NCBI GenBank assembly: GCA_963771025.1 | Contig: CAVYRL010000001.1 | Span: 124,001-188,000 of the forward strand | Length of the DNA: 64,000 bases | Reading direction: 5' to 3' | Source of the DNA: Miltoncostaea sp963771025 | GTDB lineage: Bacteria > Actinomycetota > Thermoleophilia > Miltoncostaeales > Miltoncostaeaceae | Shown: positions 8,617-16,632 of the stretch, piece after piece | Layout: each line of letters starts with the position of its first letter | Numbering within the stretch: position 1 is the first letter of the stretch | The notes under the pieces: generated by a model | Database searches by the model: none | What the model was told of the DNA's origin: nothing | Seen by the model: the letters and a program-made list of their open reading frames with translations, nothing else | Position numbers and translations under genes: made by a program

Positions 8617-8955
8617 ATGGACGTCAGCGCATCGCGCCCCACGGCGCCCGCCGAGACAGAGTCCCACCGTTTCACGCGCACGAGCCCGCCCGTGCCGGCG
8701 GCCGACGGGGCCGACACGACCCCGAAAATCGCGCCGCCGAGCCACCGTTTCGAGGCTCGCAGCCTGCTCAAGTTCAATGTCGCGGCGGCCGATGTGGACG
8801 CGAAGTTCGAGATCCACGAAGCCACGAGCAGGGTGACCGTCACGATGTACGAGCGCGAGACAGGCGAGGTGCTCAAGGAGATCCCCTCCCGGCACGTCCT
8901 CGATGTGCTCGCGTCCGTCACGGAGAGCGGCCTGCGCGTGGACACCTCGTCCTGA
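8617..8955 (+). CDS. flaG: FlaG family flagellar protein
   Basis: 112 aa. The first 50 residues are a disordered Pro/Thr/Ala stretch. The C-terminal half is the FlaG domain: LLKFNVAAADVDAKFEIHEATSRVTVTMYERETGEVLKEIP is the characteristic two-strand/helix block, ending in HVLDVLASV. FlaG proteins influence filament length and are usually encoded directly before fliD, as here (10-bp gap). Biochemical function is poorly defined. Start ATG 8617 has GGAG 10 nt upstream. Confidence 0.85.
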   Translation: MDVSASRPTAPAETESHRFTRTSPPVPAADGADTTPKIAPPSHRFEARSLLKFNVAAADVDAKFEIHEATSRVTVTMYERETGEVLKEIPSRHVLDVLASVTESGLRVDTSS

Positions 8956-8965
8956 GGCGGCAGGT

Positions 8966-10297
8966 ATGAGCACCAGCAGCACGACGGCGTCGCCCGCGGT
9001 CACCTTCAGCGGCATCGGCAGCGGCATCGACACGGCGTCGATCGTGGACGCGCTGATGAAGATCGAGCGGCAGCCGATCGACCGCATCAACACCCAGAAG
9101 TCCGCACTCACGGCCAAGCAGGGCGTGGTCCAGGAGATCAACGGGCTCCTGACCACCCTCCGCGACGCGGCCGCCGCCATGTATTCGGCCAGCGCCTTCC
9201 AGGGCAAGACCGCGAGCTCGGCGGACGGCTCGGTGCTGACGGCCACGGCCGGCGACTCGGCCGCGACCGGCAGCTACAACGTCGTCGTCACGGCGCTGGC
9301 CCAAGCGCACACGCTCGTCTCGACCGTCGCGCCGACCCTGGTGGCCGGGGAGGGTCTCGACATCACGATCGGCGCCGACACGACGAGCGTGGCCGTGCAG
9401 GCGGGGGACACCCTCCAGAGCCTCGCCGACCGCATCAACGGCACCGCCGACGTCGGCGTCTCGGCGAGCGTGGTCAACGACAAGCTCGTGCTGATCTCAC
9501 GCCAGAGCGGCACCGCGGGCTCGGTGACGGTCGGCGGCACCGCGGCCGCGTCGCTCGGCTTCACCACGACCCAACCCGGTCAGGACGCCGCCGCAACGAT
9601 CAACGGACTGCCGGTGACCAGCGCGGGCAACACGATCACCGGCGCGATCAACGGGGTCGATCTGACCCTCGGCAAGGTCGGAGCCACCACGGTCACGGTG
9701 GGATCCGACACCGCCGACTCGCTCACCACCGCGCGCGCCTTCGTGAACGCCTACAACGCCGTCATGAAGAACGTGAAGCTGGCGACCAGCTATGACAGCG
9801 CCACCAAGACGGCGGGGACGCTGCAGGGCGACCAGTCGATCTCCTCCCTCGCCAGCTCCCTCCGCAACATCGCCGGCAGCGCCGTGGATGGGATCACCGG
9901 CGCGTACAACTCGCTCTCACAGGTCGGCATCACCAGCTCGCGCGACGGCACCCTGACGCTCGACGAGGGCGCCTTCACGACGGCCCTGGCCGCCGACCCG
10001 GCCGCGGTCAGCAAGGTCTTCGGCGCCGACGACGGGGTCGACGGCCCGGGTCCCGCGGACGGCATCGCCCGGCAGCTGCAGGCCTTCAGCAACACCTTCT
10101 CCACCCAGACGCTCTCGGCCCGCCTCACCGGGTTCACCGCCTCGCTCTCGCGTCTGGACGACAGGATCACCAGCCTCAATGCCCTGATGGACATGAGGGA
10201 GGCGCGCCTCAAGGCGCAGTTCACCGCGATGAACACCGCGGTCGCGCAGTTCCAGGCGCAGGGCAGCGATCTCGCCGCCCAGCTCGCCAAGCTCTAG
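8966..10297 (+). CDS. fliD: Flagellar filament capping protein FliD
   Basis: 443 aa from ATG 8966, which follows AGG. The N-terminal FliD_N domain starts with FSGIGSGIDTASIVDALMKIERQP, the classic cap-protein opening. A Thr/Ala/Gly-rich middle (D2/D3) contains flagellin-hook-IN-like TINGLPVTSAGN. The C-terminal FliD_C carries the helical LTGFTASLSRLDDRITSLNALMD block and the terminal MNTAVAQFQAQGSDLAAQL. It forms the oligomeric cap at the filament tip that folds exported flagellin. Length is normal. Co-oriented with flaG upstream and fliS downstream (42-bp gap). Confidence 0.95.
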   Translation: MSTSSTTASPAVTFSGIGSGIDTASIVDALMKIERQPIDRINTQKSALTAKQGVVQEINGLLTTLRDAAAAMYSASAFQGKTASSADGSVLTATAGDSAATGSYNVVVTALAQAHTLVSTVAPTLVAGEGLDITIGADTTSVAVQAGDTLQSLADRINGTADVGVSASVVNDKLVLISRQSGTAGSVTVGGTAAASLGFTTTQPGQDAAATINGLPVTSAGNTITGAINGVDLTLGKVGATTVTVGSDTADSLTTARAFVNAYNAVMKNVKLATSYDSATKTAGTLQGDQSISSLASSLRNIAGSAVDGITGAYNSLSQVGITSSRDGTLTLDEGAFTTALAADPAAVSKVFGADDGVDGPGPADGIARQLQAFSNTFSTQTLSARLTGFTASLSRLDDRITSLNALMDMREARLKAQFTAMNTAVAQFQAQGSDLAAQLAKL

Positions 10298-10339
10298 CCA
10301 CGTCATGACCGGCACACAGGCACCCAGGGGGCACACACC

Positions 10340-10756
10340 TTGACGACGGGTCTGCGGCAGTACACGAACCACTCGGCCCAGACGGCGACGCCCGGCCAGC
10401 TGGTGGTGATGCTCTACGACGGCTTCCTGCGCTTCGCGGCACAGGGCCAAGCGGCTCTCGCGAACGGCGAGATCGAGGAGGCGGGCAAGAAGCTCACCCG
10501 CGCCCAGGACATCGTGACCGAGCTGCGCGTGACCCTGGACATGACCCAGGGCGTCATCGCCCAGAATCTCGCGAGCCTCTACGCCTACGTCGGCGAGCGC
10601 CTCACCGCTGCCCGCCTCAACCGCGACCCCGGTGAGATCGACCACGCGGTCAGGTGCATGTCCGATCTACGCGTCGCCTGGGTCCGGATCGCCTCCGTGC
10701 CCCGTCCCGCCAGCACGCGCAGCGGCCCGGTTGTCGGGGTCGACCTTGCTGGCTGA
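10340..10756 (+). CDS. fliS: Flagellin export chaperone FliS
   Basis: 138 aa from TTG 10340. It has the FliS core: TATPGQLVVMLYDGFLRFAAQGQAAL, ELRVTLDMTQGVIAQNLASLYAYVGERLTAA, and a final helix before WVRIA. FliS binds the disordered flagellin C-terminus in the cytosol to stop premature polymerisation and deliver it to FlhA. The tail past residue 115 (Pro/Ser/Arg-rich) is longer than usual and overlaps the next gene by 11 nt. A second FliS-like gene lies at 14156. Confidence 0.9.
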   Translation: MTTGLRQYTNHSAQTATPGQLVVMLYDGFLRFAAQGQAALANGEIEEAGKKLTRAQDIVTELRVTLDMTQGVIAQNLASLYAYVGERLTAARLNRDPGEIDHAVRCMSDLRVAWVRIASVPRPASTRSGPVVGVDLAG

Positions 10757-11090
10757 GCTGCGCCGCCTGCGCGAGCTCCAGCTGGCGCAGGGCGACGCCC
10801 TCGCGGCCGCCGACCTCGACCGGCTCACCGAGCTGGACCGCGAGCGCCGGGCGCTCCAGGCACTCATCGCGCCCGGCGCCGCCCCGCCGCTGTCGTCCGC
10901 CGACATGGCCGAGGCGCGTGCGCTGATGGACCTGCTCAAGCGCGATCAGCAGGAGCTTCTGCAGAGGGCCGCCGCCGCGCGCGACGCCCTGGGCCAGGAG
11001 ATCGGGACGCTCGGCGCGGGACGCACGGCCCTGGCCGGATACCGCCCCGCCGCCTCCGGGCGCTCGCTGTACCTCGACCACTCCGGCTGA
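10746..11090 (+). CDS. FliT/FlgN-like flagellar chaperone (putative)
   Basis: 114 aa from TTG 10746, overlapping the end of fliS. The protein is almost wholly alpha-helical and rich in Leu, Ala, Arg and Glu. It has an N-terminal LAELRRLRELQLAQGDALAAADLDRLTELDRER heptad pattern and a second amphipathic helix LMDLLKRDQQELLQRAAAARDALG. Size, helical content and its place directly after fliS match FliT or FlgN-type export chaperones, but no diagnostic motif is visible, so the symbol is withheld. An alternative start further upstream would add only low-complexity sequence translated from the other frame of fliS. Confidence 0.6.
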   Translation: MLAELRRLRELQLAQGDALAAADLDRLTELDRERRALQALIAPGAAPPLSSADMAEARALMDLLKRDQQELLQRAAAARDALGQEIGTLGAGRTALAGYRPAASGRSLYLDHSG

Positions 11091-11153
11091 CACCTCCCTG
11101 TCACCCGGGGGTCGCGTCCGCGCGCCACGCGTTCGTCCGCCCGCGCTCTGGCC

Positions 11154-11251
11154 TATGATCCCCCGATCCCGGAGGGCGGCGGTCTCCGCCGCCGTGGTCT
11201 AAGTGCCCCGACACGGGCCGCCAGTGTCCGCCGACCGGAGGAGATCCCCGC
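11154..11251 (+). promoter_or_regulatory. Putative promoter and structured leader of glgP
   Basis: TATGAT (11154-11159) matches a sigma-70-type -10; no convincing -35 is seen at 16-18 nt. The presumed leader holds a perfect 8-bp hairpin with a TCT loop (11175-11193), which could instead terminate the fliD-fliS-fliT unit. A strong ribosome site GGAGGAG lies just before ATG 11252. Confidence 0.35.
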
Positions 11252-13801
11252 ATGAAGGTCCACGAGGTAGACGTCCACCCGGCACTTCCCGAGCGCATCG
11301 CCTGGCTCGGAGAGATCGCCCGCAACGTCTGGTCGTCGTGGAGCCCGGAGGCCGGGGACCTCTTCGCCCGGCTCGATCCCGAGGGCTGGGAGCGGCTGAG
11401 CCACAATCCGATCGCGCTGCTGCGGCAGCTGCCGCAGGAGGCCCTGGACGCGGCGGCCGCCGACGAGAGCTTCGTGGCCATGGTCGCGCGCGTGGCGCGC
11501 CGCCTGGACGCCTACGTCACCGAACCGGGCTGGCTGGTGCCGGCCCACCCCGAGGCGGCCGACATGCTGGTGGCCTACTTCTCGCTCGAGTTCGGCCTCG
11601 ACGCGGGAATCCCGCTCTACTCGGGCGGCCTCGGCATCCTGGCCGGCGACCACCTCAAGTCGGCCTCCGACCTGGGCGTGCCGCTGGTGGGCGTGGGCCT
11701 CCTGTACCGCAGCGGCTACTTCCGTCAGGCGCTCGGCCCCGACGGCGGCCAGCGCGAGCGCTACCCCACCACCGACTGGTCCGACCTCCCCCTGCGCGAT
11801 CGGATCGGCCCCGACGGCGAGCTCGTCGTGGTGGAGGTCGAGATCGGCGACGAGACCGTGCGGGCCGCGGTCCGCTCGATCCAGGTCGGCCGCGTGACCC
11901 TGCTGTTGCTCGACGCCGACATCGAGGGCAACTCGGAGCACTCGCGCCAGATCACCGACGTGCTCTACGGCGGCGACCGCGACCACCGGCTCCGCCAGGA
12001 GATCCTGCTCGGCGTGGGAGGCGTGCGCGCCCTCGCGGCGTCGGGCCTCGTGCCCACGGTGTTCCACATGAACGAAGGGCACTCCGCGCTGCTTGCGCTT
12101 GAGCGCATGCGTGCGCTGATCGTGGACGGAGGGCTCGACCTTGCCGAGGCGCGTGAGCTGGTGGTGGCCTCCACGGTGTTCACCACCCACACGCCGGTGC
12201 CGGCCGGCAACGAGATCTTCGATCCCGAGCTCGCGCGCTCGTACCTGGAGCCGAAGGCCGAGGAGATGGGCCTCACCTGGGACGATCTGGCCGCCCTCGC
12301 GGCGTACCCGGACGAGGACAACACCGACTTCGGCATGACGCCCCTCGCGCTGCGCACCTCCGGGTTCGCCAACGGCGTCGCCGCCCTGCACGGCGACACC
12401 ACGCGCCGCATGTGGCGCGGGCTGTGGCCGGAGCTGCCCGTCGATCAGGTGCCGATCACCAGCATCACCAACGGCATCCACCCACCCAGCTGGCTCAGCC
12501 GTGAGATGCACGAGCTGCTCGATCGCTACATCGGTCCCGGCCTGCGCGAGCGGCCCGAGGATCCGACCGTCTGGGACAAGGCCGACACCATCCCCGCCGG
12601 CGAGCTGTGGCGCGTCCACGAGCTGCGCCGCGAGCGCCTGGTGCTGTTCGCGCGCAGGCGCCTGCGGCGCCAGCTCAACCGCCAGGGATCGCGCCGCGTC
12701 GCCAGCCGAGCCGCCGCCGACGCGCTGCGCCCGGACGCGCTCACCATCTGCTTCGCCCGCCGCTTCGCCACCTACAAGCGCGCGGACCTGCTCTTCCGCG
12801 ACCCCGACCGGCTGGCGCGAATGCTGAGCGACGAGCGCCGTCCGGTGCAGATGATCGTCGCCGGCAAGGCGCACCCGATGGACGGCCCGGGCAAGGACGT
12901 GCTGCGCACCGTGGTCCAGGAGTCGCAGCGCCCCCGGCTGCGCGATCGCATCGTGTTCCTCGAGGACTACGACATGCACCTCGCGCGGTATCTGGTCCAG
13001 GGCGCCGACGTGTGGCTCAACGTGCCGCGCCGTCCGCTCGAGGCCTCGGGCACCAGCGGCATGAAGGCGGCCGCCAACGGCGCGCTCAACCTGTCGGTGC
13101 TCGACGGCTGGTGGGCCGAGGGCTACGCGCCCGACTGCGGCTGGGCCGTCGGCAGCGGCGAGCAGTACTCCGACCCGGAGGAGAACGACGCCGTCGAGGC
13201 CGAGGCCCTCTACACGCTGCTGGAGAGCGAGGTCATCCCGGCCTTCTTCGCCCGCGACTCGTCCGGTCGCCCGCGCGAGTGGACCAACATGATGACCGCC
13301 TCGATCCGCAACCTGGGCGGCGCGTTCAGCACCGGCCGCATGGTGCGCGACTACGCGATGCGGGCCTACATCCCGGCCCACGAGGCCTCGGTGTCCCTGT
13401 CCAGGGACTCGGGCAAGGGCGTCAAGGCGCTGGCCCACTGGCGCGAGCGGATGGTGGAGGCCTGGCCCGAGGTGGCCGTCACCAGCGGAGCGGTCGCCAA
13501 CGGCTCGGTCGCCGTCGGCTCGGATCTGCCGGTGGACGTCTTCGCGACGCTCGGCTCCCTTTCGGTGGACGACGTCCAGGTGGAGGTCGTGGCCGGCTTC
13601 GTCGACCAGCACGGCGAGTTCACCCCCCGGCGCGTGGCCACCGCCATCCACACGGGCACGAAGGGCGACCAGGAGCACTTCGTCGCCACGGTCCCCGCGG
13701 CGGAGAGCGGCCGGCTGGCCTACGCGGCGCGCGCCGTCGCGTTGCGGCCGGATGGGAGAGGGCCGGATCCGGCGTTCCTCGTGACGTGGGAGCCCTCCTA
13801 G
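11252..13801 (+). CDS. glgP: Alpha-glucan phosphorylase (glycogen/maltodextrin phosphorylase, DUF3417 type)
   Basis: 849 aa. It belongs to the short, DUF3417-containing branch: an N-terminal helical region with IAWLGEIARNVWSSWSPEAGDLF and LSHNPIALL, then the phosphorylase domain with YFSLEFGLDAGIPLYSGGLGILAGDHLKSASDLG. The pyridoxal-phosphate site is in SGTSGMKAAANGALNLS near residue 600, where the Lys forms the Schiff base. Catalytic context HMNEGHSA and TTHTPVPAGNE are present. The enzyme releases glucose-1-phosphate from alpha-1,4-glucans in the cytosol. It stands alone between flagellar genes, while other alpha-glucan and trehalose genes lie 42-50 kb away. GGAGGAG supports the start. Confidence 0.95.
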   Translation: MKVHEVDVHPALPERIAWLGEIARNVWSSWSPEAGDLFARLDPEGWERLSHNPIALLRQLPQEALDAAAADESFVAMVARVARRLDAYVTEPGWLVPAHPEAADMLVAYFSLEFGLDAGIPLYSGGLGILAGDHLKSASDLGVPLVGVGLLYRSGYFRQALGPDGGQRERYPTTDWSDLPLRDRIGPDGELVVVEVEIGDETVRAAVRSIQVGRVTLLLLDADIEGNSEHSRQITDVLYGGDRDHRLRQEILLGVGGVRALAASGLVPTVFHMNEGHSALLALERMRALIVDGGLDLAEARELVVASTVFTTHTPVPAGNEIFDPELARSYLEPKAEEMGLTWDDLAALAAYPDEDNTDFGMTPLALRTSGFANGVAALHGDTTRRMWRGLWPELPVDQVPITSITNGIHPPSWLSREMHELLDRYIGPGLRERPEDPTVWDKADTIPAGELWRVHELRRERLVLFARRRLRRQLNRQGSRRVASRAAADALRPDALTICFARRFATYKRADLLFRDPDRLARMLSDERRPVQMIVAGKAHPMDGPGKDVLRTVVQESQRPRLRDRIVFLEDYDMHLARYLVQGADVWLNVPRRPLEASGTSGMKAAANGALNLSVLDGWWAEGYAPDCGWAVGSGEQYSDPEENDAVEAEALYTLLESEVIPAFFARDSSGRPREWTNMMTASIRNLGGAFSTGRMVRDYAMRAYIPAHEASVSLSRDSGKGVKALAHWRERMVEAWPEVAVTSGAVANGSVAVGSDLPVDVFATLGSLSVDDVQVEVVAGFVDQHGEFTPRRVATAIHTGTKGDQEHFVATVPAAESGRLAYAARAVALRPDGRGPDPAFLVTWEPS

Positions 13802-13811
13802 GGCCGGACCC

Positions 13812-13841
13812 CGAGGGGCGTCGCGTCGCCTCCGCCCCTCG
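13812..13841 (+). terminator. Terminator-like hairpin after glgP
   Basis: Nine perfectly paired bases (13812-13820 with 13833-13841) around a 12-nt loop, 11 bp past the glgP stop. No U-tract. Confidence 0.5.
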
Positions 13842-14039
13842 TGGCGGGGCGGAGGAGCTGCGCGTGCCCGCCGGCAGGTGGCGAGCGCGCGGTGAACGGG
13901 CCGGCCCACGAGGCCCGCTCCTCGCCATGCCGCCCGTCCTCGCCGCACCGCGCAGAGACGGCCGAAGCGCGCAACGCCCCGGCGGGCGCGCCAGGATTTA
14001 CTGCCCTCGTCAGCGCGATATTCGGAGTGCGCCGGGGGC

Positions 14040-14066
14040 TCAAGGACGCGCGCCGGGGCGTCGAGA
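14040..14066 (+). promoter_or_regulatory. Weak sigma-28-like element before the second fliS/flgB operon
   Basis: TCAAGGAC (14040-14047), an 11-nt spacer and CGTCGAGA (14059-14066). Spacing and -35 match the other sites; the -10 half keeps only the CGA core. It is 89 bp upstream of GTG 14156. Confidence 0.3.
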
Positions 14067-14155
14067 GAAAGAAGGCATCGGCATGGAGCCACGCCGGTGA
14101 GATAGGGGACGGAACCCCGCCGTAAATCGCCAAACGCGACCGCGAGGTTTCCTAG

Positions 14156-14539
14156 GTGCACACCCCTCCGTCTCCCGAGCAGGTCCGCTCCGCCTCTCCC
14201 GAGGACCTCGTCCTCATGCTCTTCGAGGGTGCCGTTCGATTCGGTCGCGAGGCCCATCGGGCCATCTCCGACGGCGACCGGGAGACCGGGGCCGCGCTGG
14301 TCGGCCGCGTCCGTGCCATCGTCGAGGAGCTCGAGCGCGGGCTCAACCCCGCCGCCGGCGCCATCAGCCGCCACCTGAGCGCCATCTACGACTACGTGCT
14401 CCGGCGCCTGGACCCCGACACGGTGGACGCCCAGACCCTCGATGAGGTGATCGCCGACCTCGACGTCCTGTGCGAGGCGTGGACCGCCCTGGTGGACGAG
14501 CGCCACGCCGAACAGCCGGCCGCCCCGGCGCTGGCCTGA
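14156..14539 (+). CDS. Second FliS-like flagellar chaperone
   Basis: 127 aa from GTG 14156. The FliS pattern is visible: SPEDLVLMLFEGAVRFGREAHRAI, then IVEELERGLNPAAGAISRHLSAIYDYVLRRL and a last helix LDVLCEAWTALV. It is more divergent than the gene at 10340. It heads the unit containing the HDOD and flgB genes (27-bp gap to the next gene). Possible roles are chaperoning a second flagellin or another late substrate. Paralogy is visible; function is inferred. Confidence 0.7.
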   Translation: MHTPPSPEQVRSASPEDLVLMLFEGAVRFGREAHRAISDGDRETGAALVGRVRAIVEELERGLNPAAGAISRHLSAIYDYVLRRLDPDTVDAQTLDEVIADLDVLCEAWTALVDERHAEQPAAPALA

Positions 14540-14565
14540 CCCTCGCGGATCCGGGAGACGAGCCG

Positions 14566-15423
14566 ATGACCACGATCACGCGCCTGAGCGCCGAGGAGGT
14601 GGCCCGGGAGGTCGCCGACCTGCCGGCCATGTCGTCGCGCATCGTCGCCGTGATCGACGCGTGCGACGACCCGGACATCACGGTCGGGCGCATCTCGAAC
14701 GTGATCCTGCGCGATCAGAGCCTCACGGCGGGGATCCTGCGGCTCGCCAACTCGGCCTTCTACGGGCACCCGCGCCAGGTCACGACCATCTCCGACGCGA
14801 CCCTGCTGCTGGGCTTCTCGACGATCAAGAGCCTGGCGATCTCGGCGCACACCTCCGCGCTGCTCGCCGGCCCGTTGCCGGGGTACGGGCTCGAGCGGGG
14901 CGAGCTGTGGCACCACTCGGTCGCCGTGGCCTTCGCGGCGCGGCGCCTGGCCGTCGAGGCGGGTGTCGAGCCGGTCGAGGAGGCCTTCGTCGCCGGCCTG
15001 CTGCACGACCTCGGCAAGGTGATCCTCTCGAGCCGGATGGAGGACGCCTTCGACGAGGTGATCGCCGTGGCCGAGGAGCGCCGGGCGCCCCTGCACGAGG
15101 TGGAGGTCGAGCTGCTCGGCTTCGATCACGCCGAGCTGGGCGCACAGATCGCGGCCGCGTGGAACTTCCCGCCCGGGCTGGAGGAGGCGATCCGCGTCCA
15201 CCACGAACCGGCGCGCGCCACCGAGCGACCCGATCTCGCGCACTGCGTCCACATCGCCGACGCGGCCTGCATCCTGATCGGGGTCGGCCTCGAGGGCGAC
15301 GCCCTCGTCAACGGCATCGACCACGCCTCGCTCGAGGCCCTGGACATCACGCCCACGCAGCTCGTCGCGGTGGTCAACCAGGTGATCGCCGCGATCGCCG
15401 CCGACCCCTTCGGGGACGCCTGA
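14566..15423 (+). CDS. HDOD domain-containing protein
   Basis: 285 aa from ATG 14566, preceded by GGGAGA. The HDOD domain spans roughly residues 10-220: LPAMSSRIVAVIDACDD, VGRISNVILRDQSLTAGILRLANSAFYG, and DATLLLGFSTIKSLAIS. An HD-like motif LLHDLGK (about residue 145) is retained, although many HDOD proteins have lost theirs, so residual hydrolase activity is conceivable. HDOD proteins act in signalling, some in c-di-GMP or two-component control of motility. Its stop overlaps the flgB start (TGATG), so it is translationally coupled to the basal-body operon. That suggests a regulatory link to flagellar assembly. Confidence 0.82.
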   Translation: MTTITRLSAEEVAREVADLPAMSSRIVAVIDACDDPDITVGRISNVILRDQSLTAGILRLANSAFYGHPRQVTTISDATLLLGFSTIKSLAISAHTSALLAGPLPGYGLERGELWHHSVAVAFAARRLAVEAGVEPVEEAFVAGLLHDLGKVILSSRMEDAFDEVIAVAEERRAPLHEVEVELLGFDHAELGAQIAAAWNFPPGLEEAIRVHHEPARATERPDLAHCVHIADAACILIGVGLEGDALVNGIDHASLEALDITPTQLVAVVNQVIAAIAADPFGDA

Positions 15424-15833
15424 TGTTCCCCGACGACCTCACCACCGAGGTGCTCGCGGCGTCGATGCGCGGCCTCGAGGCCCGCAACACCGCGATCGCC
15501 AACAACATCGCCAACGCCGACACTCCGGGCTACAAGCGCGTGGACGTCTCGTTCGAGTCGGCGCTCGCCGACGCCGTGCAGAGCGACCGGGCGCGGACGA
15601 GCCAGGGCTCGTCGATGCCCGATCTCTGGAAAGGCGACGCGGCCAACGCCGTCGACGACGTCGCCCCGGCCGTCCGGTCCGTGGACACCACCACGATGCG
15701 GGTCAACGGCAGCAACGTCGATCCCGACAACGAGATGGCCCAGCTCTCGGCCAACCAGCTCGCGCACCAGACCGTCGTCTCGCTGCTCGACAAGCGCTTC
15801 GCACAGTTCCGCACGGCCATCACCGGCCAGTGA
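15423..15833 (+). CDS. flgB: Flagellar basal-body rod protein FlgB
   Basis: 136 aa from ATG 15423, inside the preceding stop. It has the rod/hook N-terminal motif NNIANADTPGYKR near residue 27 and the C-terminal DNEMAQLSANQLAHQTVVSLLDKRFAQFRTAI helix. FlgB is the proximal rod subunit assembled on the MS-ring/FliE. Length matches the family. Order flgB-flgC-fliE-fliF-fliG-fliH-fliI is the canonical arrangement. Confidence 0.95.
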   Translation: MFPDDLTTEVLAASMRGLEARNTAIANNIANADTPGYKRVDVSFESALADAVQSDRARTSQGSSMPDLWKGDAANAVDDVAPAVRSVDTTTMRVNGSNVDPDNEMAQLSANQLAHQTVVSLLDKRFAQFRTAITGQ

Positions 15834-15868
15834 CCGACACCGTCAACCACCCGCGGGAGGGCTCACAG

Positions 15869-16318
15869 ATGGGCATGTTCCCCGCGCTCGGAATCAGCTC
15901 CACAGGTCTCGCCGCCGAGCGCCTTCGCATGGACGTGATCGCCAACAACCTGGCCAACGCCGACAGCACCAACGGCGTCGGCGACGCCTACCACCGCAAG
16001 GCCGTGACCATGGCGCCCGCCCCGGGCGGCGCCGCGTTCGCGCTGCCGCGGCCGGCGGGCAACGCGAGCACCGACGGGGTCGCCGACCTCCATGGAGTGG
16101 CCGTGACCGGCATCGTCGAGGACTCCGCGCCCCTCAGGAAGGTCTACGACCCAGGCAACCCCGAGGCCGACACCAAGGGCTACGTCACCAAGCCGAACGT
16201 GAACGCCGTCACCGAGATGGTGGACATGGTCGCCGCCACCCGCGCCTTCCAGGCCAACGTGACCGCGTTCGAGGCGTCCAAGGCCATGGCCAAGGACGCG
16301 CTGAGGATCATCTCGTGA
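15869..16318 (+). CDS. flgC: Flagellar basal-body rod protein FlgC
   Basis: 149 aa. ATG 15869 is preferred over the upstream ATG 15830 because GGGAGGG lies 8 nt ahead and the protein then starts MGMFPALGISSTGLAAERLRMD as in FlgC. NNLANADST is the rod motif. The C-terminal block YVTKPNVNAVTEMVDMVAATRAFQANVTAFEASKAM is diagnostic. Proximal rod component, exported by the type III apparatus. Ends in a GTGA overlap with fliE. Confidence 0.95.
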   Translation: MGMFPALGISSTGLAAERLRMDVIANNLANADSTNGVGDAYHRKAVTMAPAPGGAAFALPRPAGNASTDGVADLHGVAVTGIVEDSAPLRKVYDPGNPEADTKGYVTKPNVNAVTEMVDMVAATRAFQANVTAFEASKAMAKDALRIIS

Positions 16319-16629
16319 CGCTGCTCGGGCCCATCGGGGCGCTCCCGCCGATGCCCACCTCTCCGATCGGCGGGACCGCGGACGTCGCGTCCGGCTCCCC
16401 GGCCGCGGGCGGCGGCTTCGCGGACATGCTCTCGAGCGCGGTCTCCGGCCTCAACGGTCAGCTGACCAGCTCGGAGAAGATGTCCGAGGACGCCGCCACC
16501 GGCGGCGTCACCGACCCCACCGAGGCGCTCGTCGCCGTGGAGAAGGCCGACCTGGCCTTCAGCACCGCGGTGCAGGTGCGCAACAAGCTGGTCGAAGGCT
16601 GGCAGGAACTCAGCAGGATGCAGGTCTAG
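16315..16629 (+). CDS. fliE: Flagellar hook-basal body complex protein FliE
   Basis: 104 aa from GTG 16315, overlapping the flgC stop. A disordered N-terminus with Pro/Ser/Gly is followed by FADMLSSAVSGLNGQ and the FliE C-terminal block DPTEALVAVEKADLAFSTAVQVRNKLVEGWQELSRMQV. FliE joins the MS-ring to the rod. Size and position are standard. Confidence 0.93.
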   Translation: MTLLGPIGALPPMPTSPIGGTADVASGSPAAGGGFADMLSSAVSGLNGQLTSSEKMSEDAATGGVTDPTEALVAVEKADLAFSTAVQVRNKLVEGWQELSRMQV

Positions 16630-16632
16630 GCC

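Larger units (their letters stand above)
13802..14155. other. 354-bp gap between glgP and the second fliS: hairpin, weak promoter, no gene
   Basis: No convincing coding region on either strand; the short open frames here lack ribosome sites and family resemblance. It contains a terminator-like hairpin just after glgP, a weak sigma-28-like pair at 14040-14066 and a small GGGG-ACGGAA-CCCC stem near 14105-14118. No known riboswitch class was recognised. Confidence 0.5.

Noticed and set aside
13802..14155. Possible c-di-GMP riboswitch before the second fliS
   Set aside because: Only generic GC-rich stems; the conserved loops of GEMM-I/II were not found.
11153..14506. 1117-codon open frame on the minus strand
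   Set aside because: Antisense to glgP and its flanks; long only because stop codons are rare in GC-rich antisense frames.
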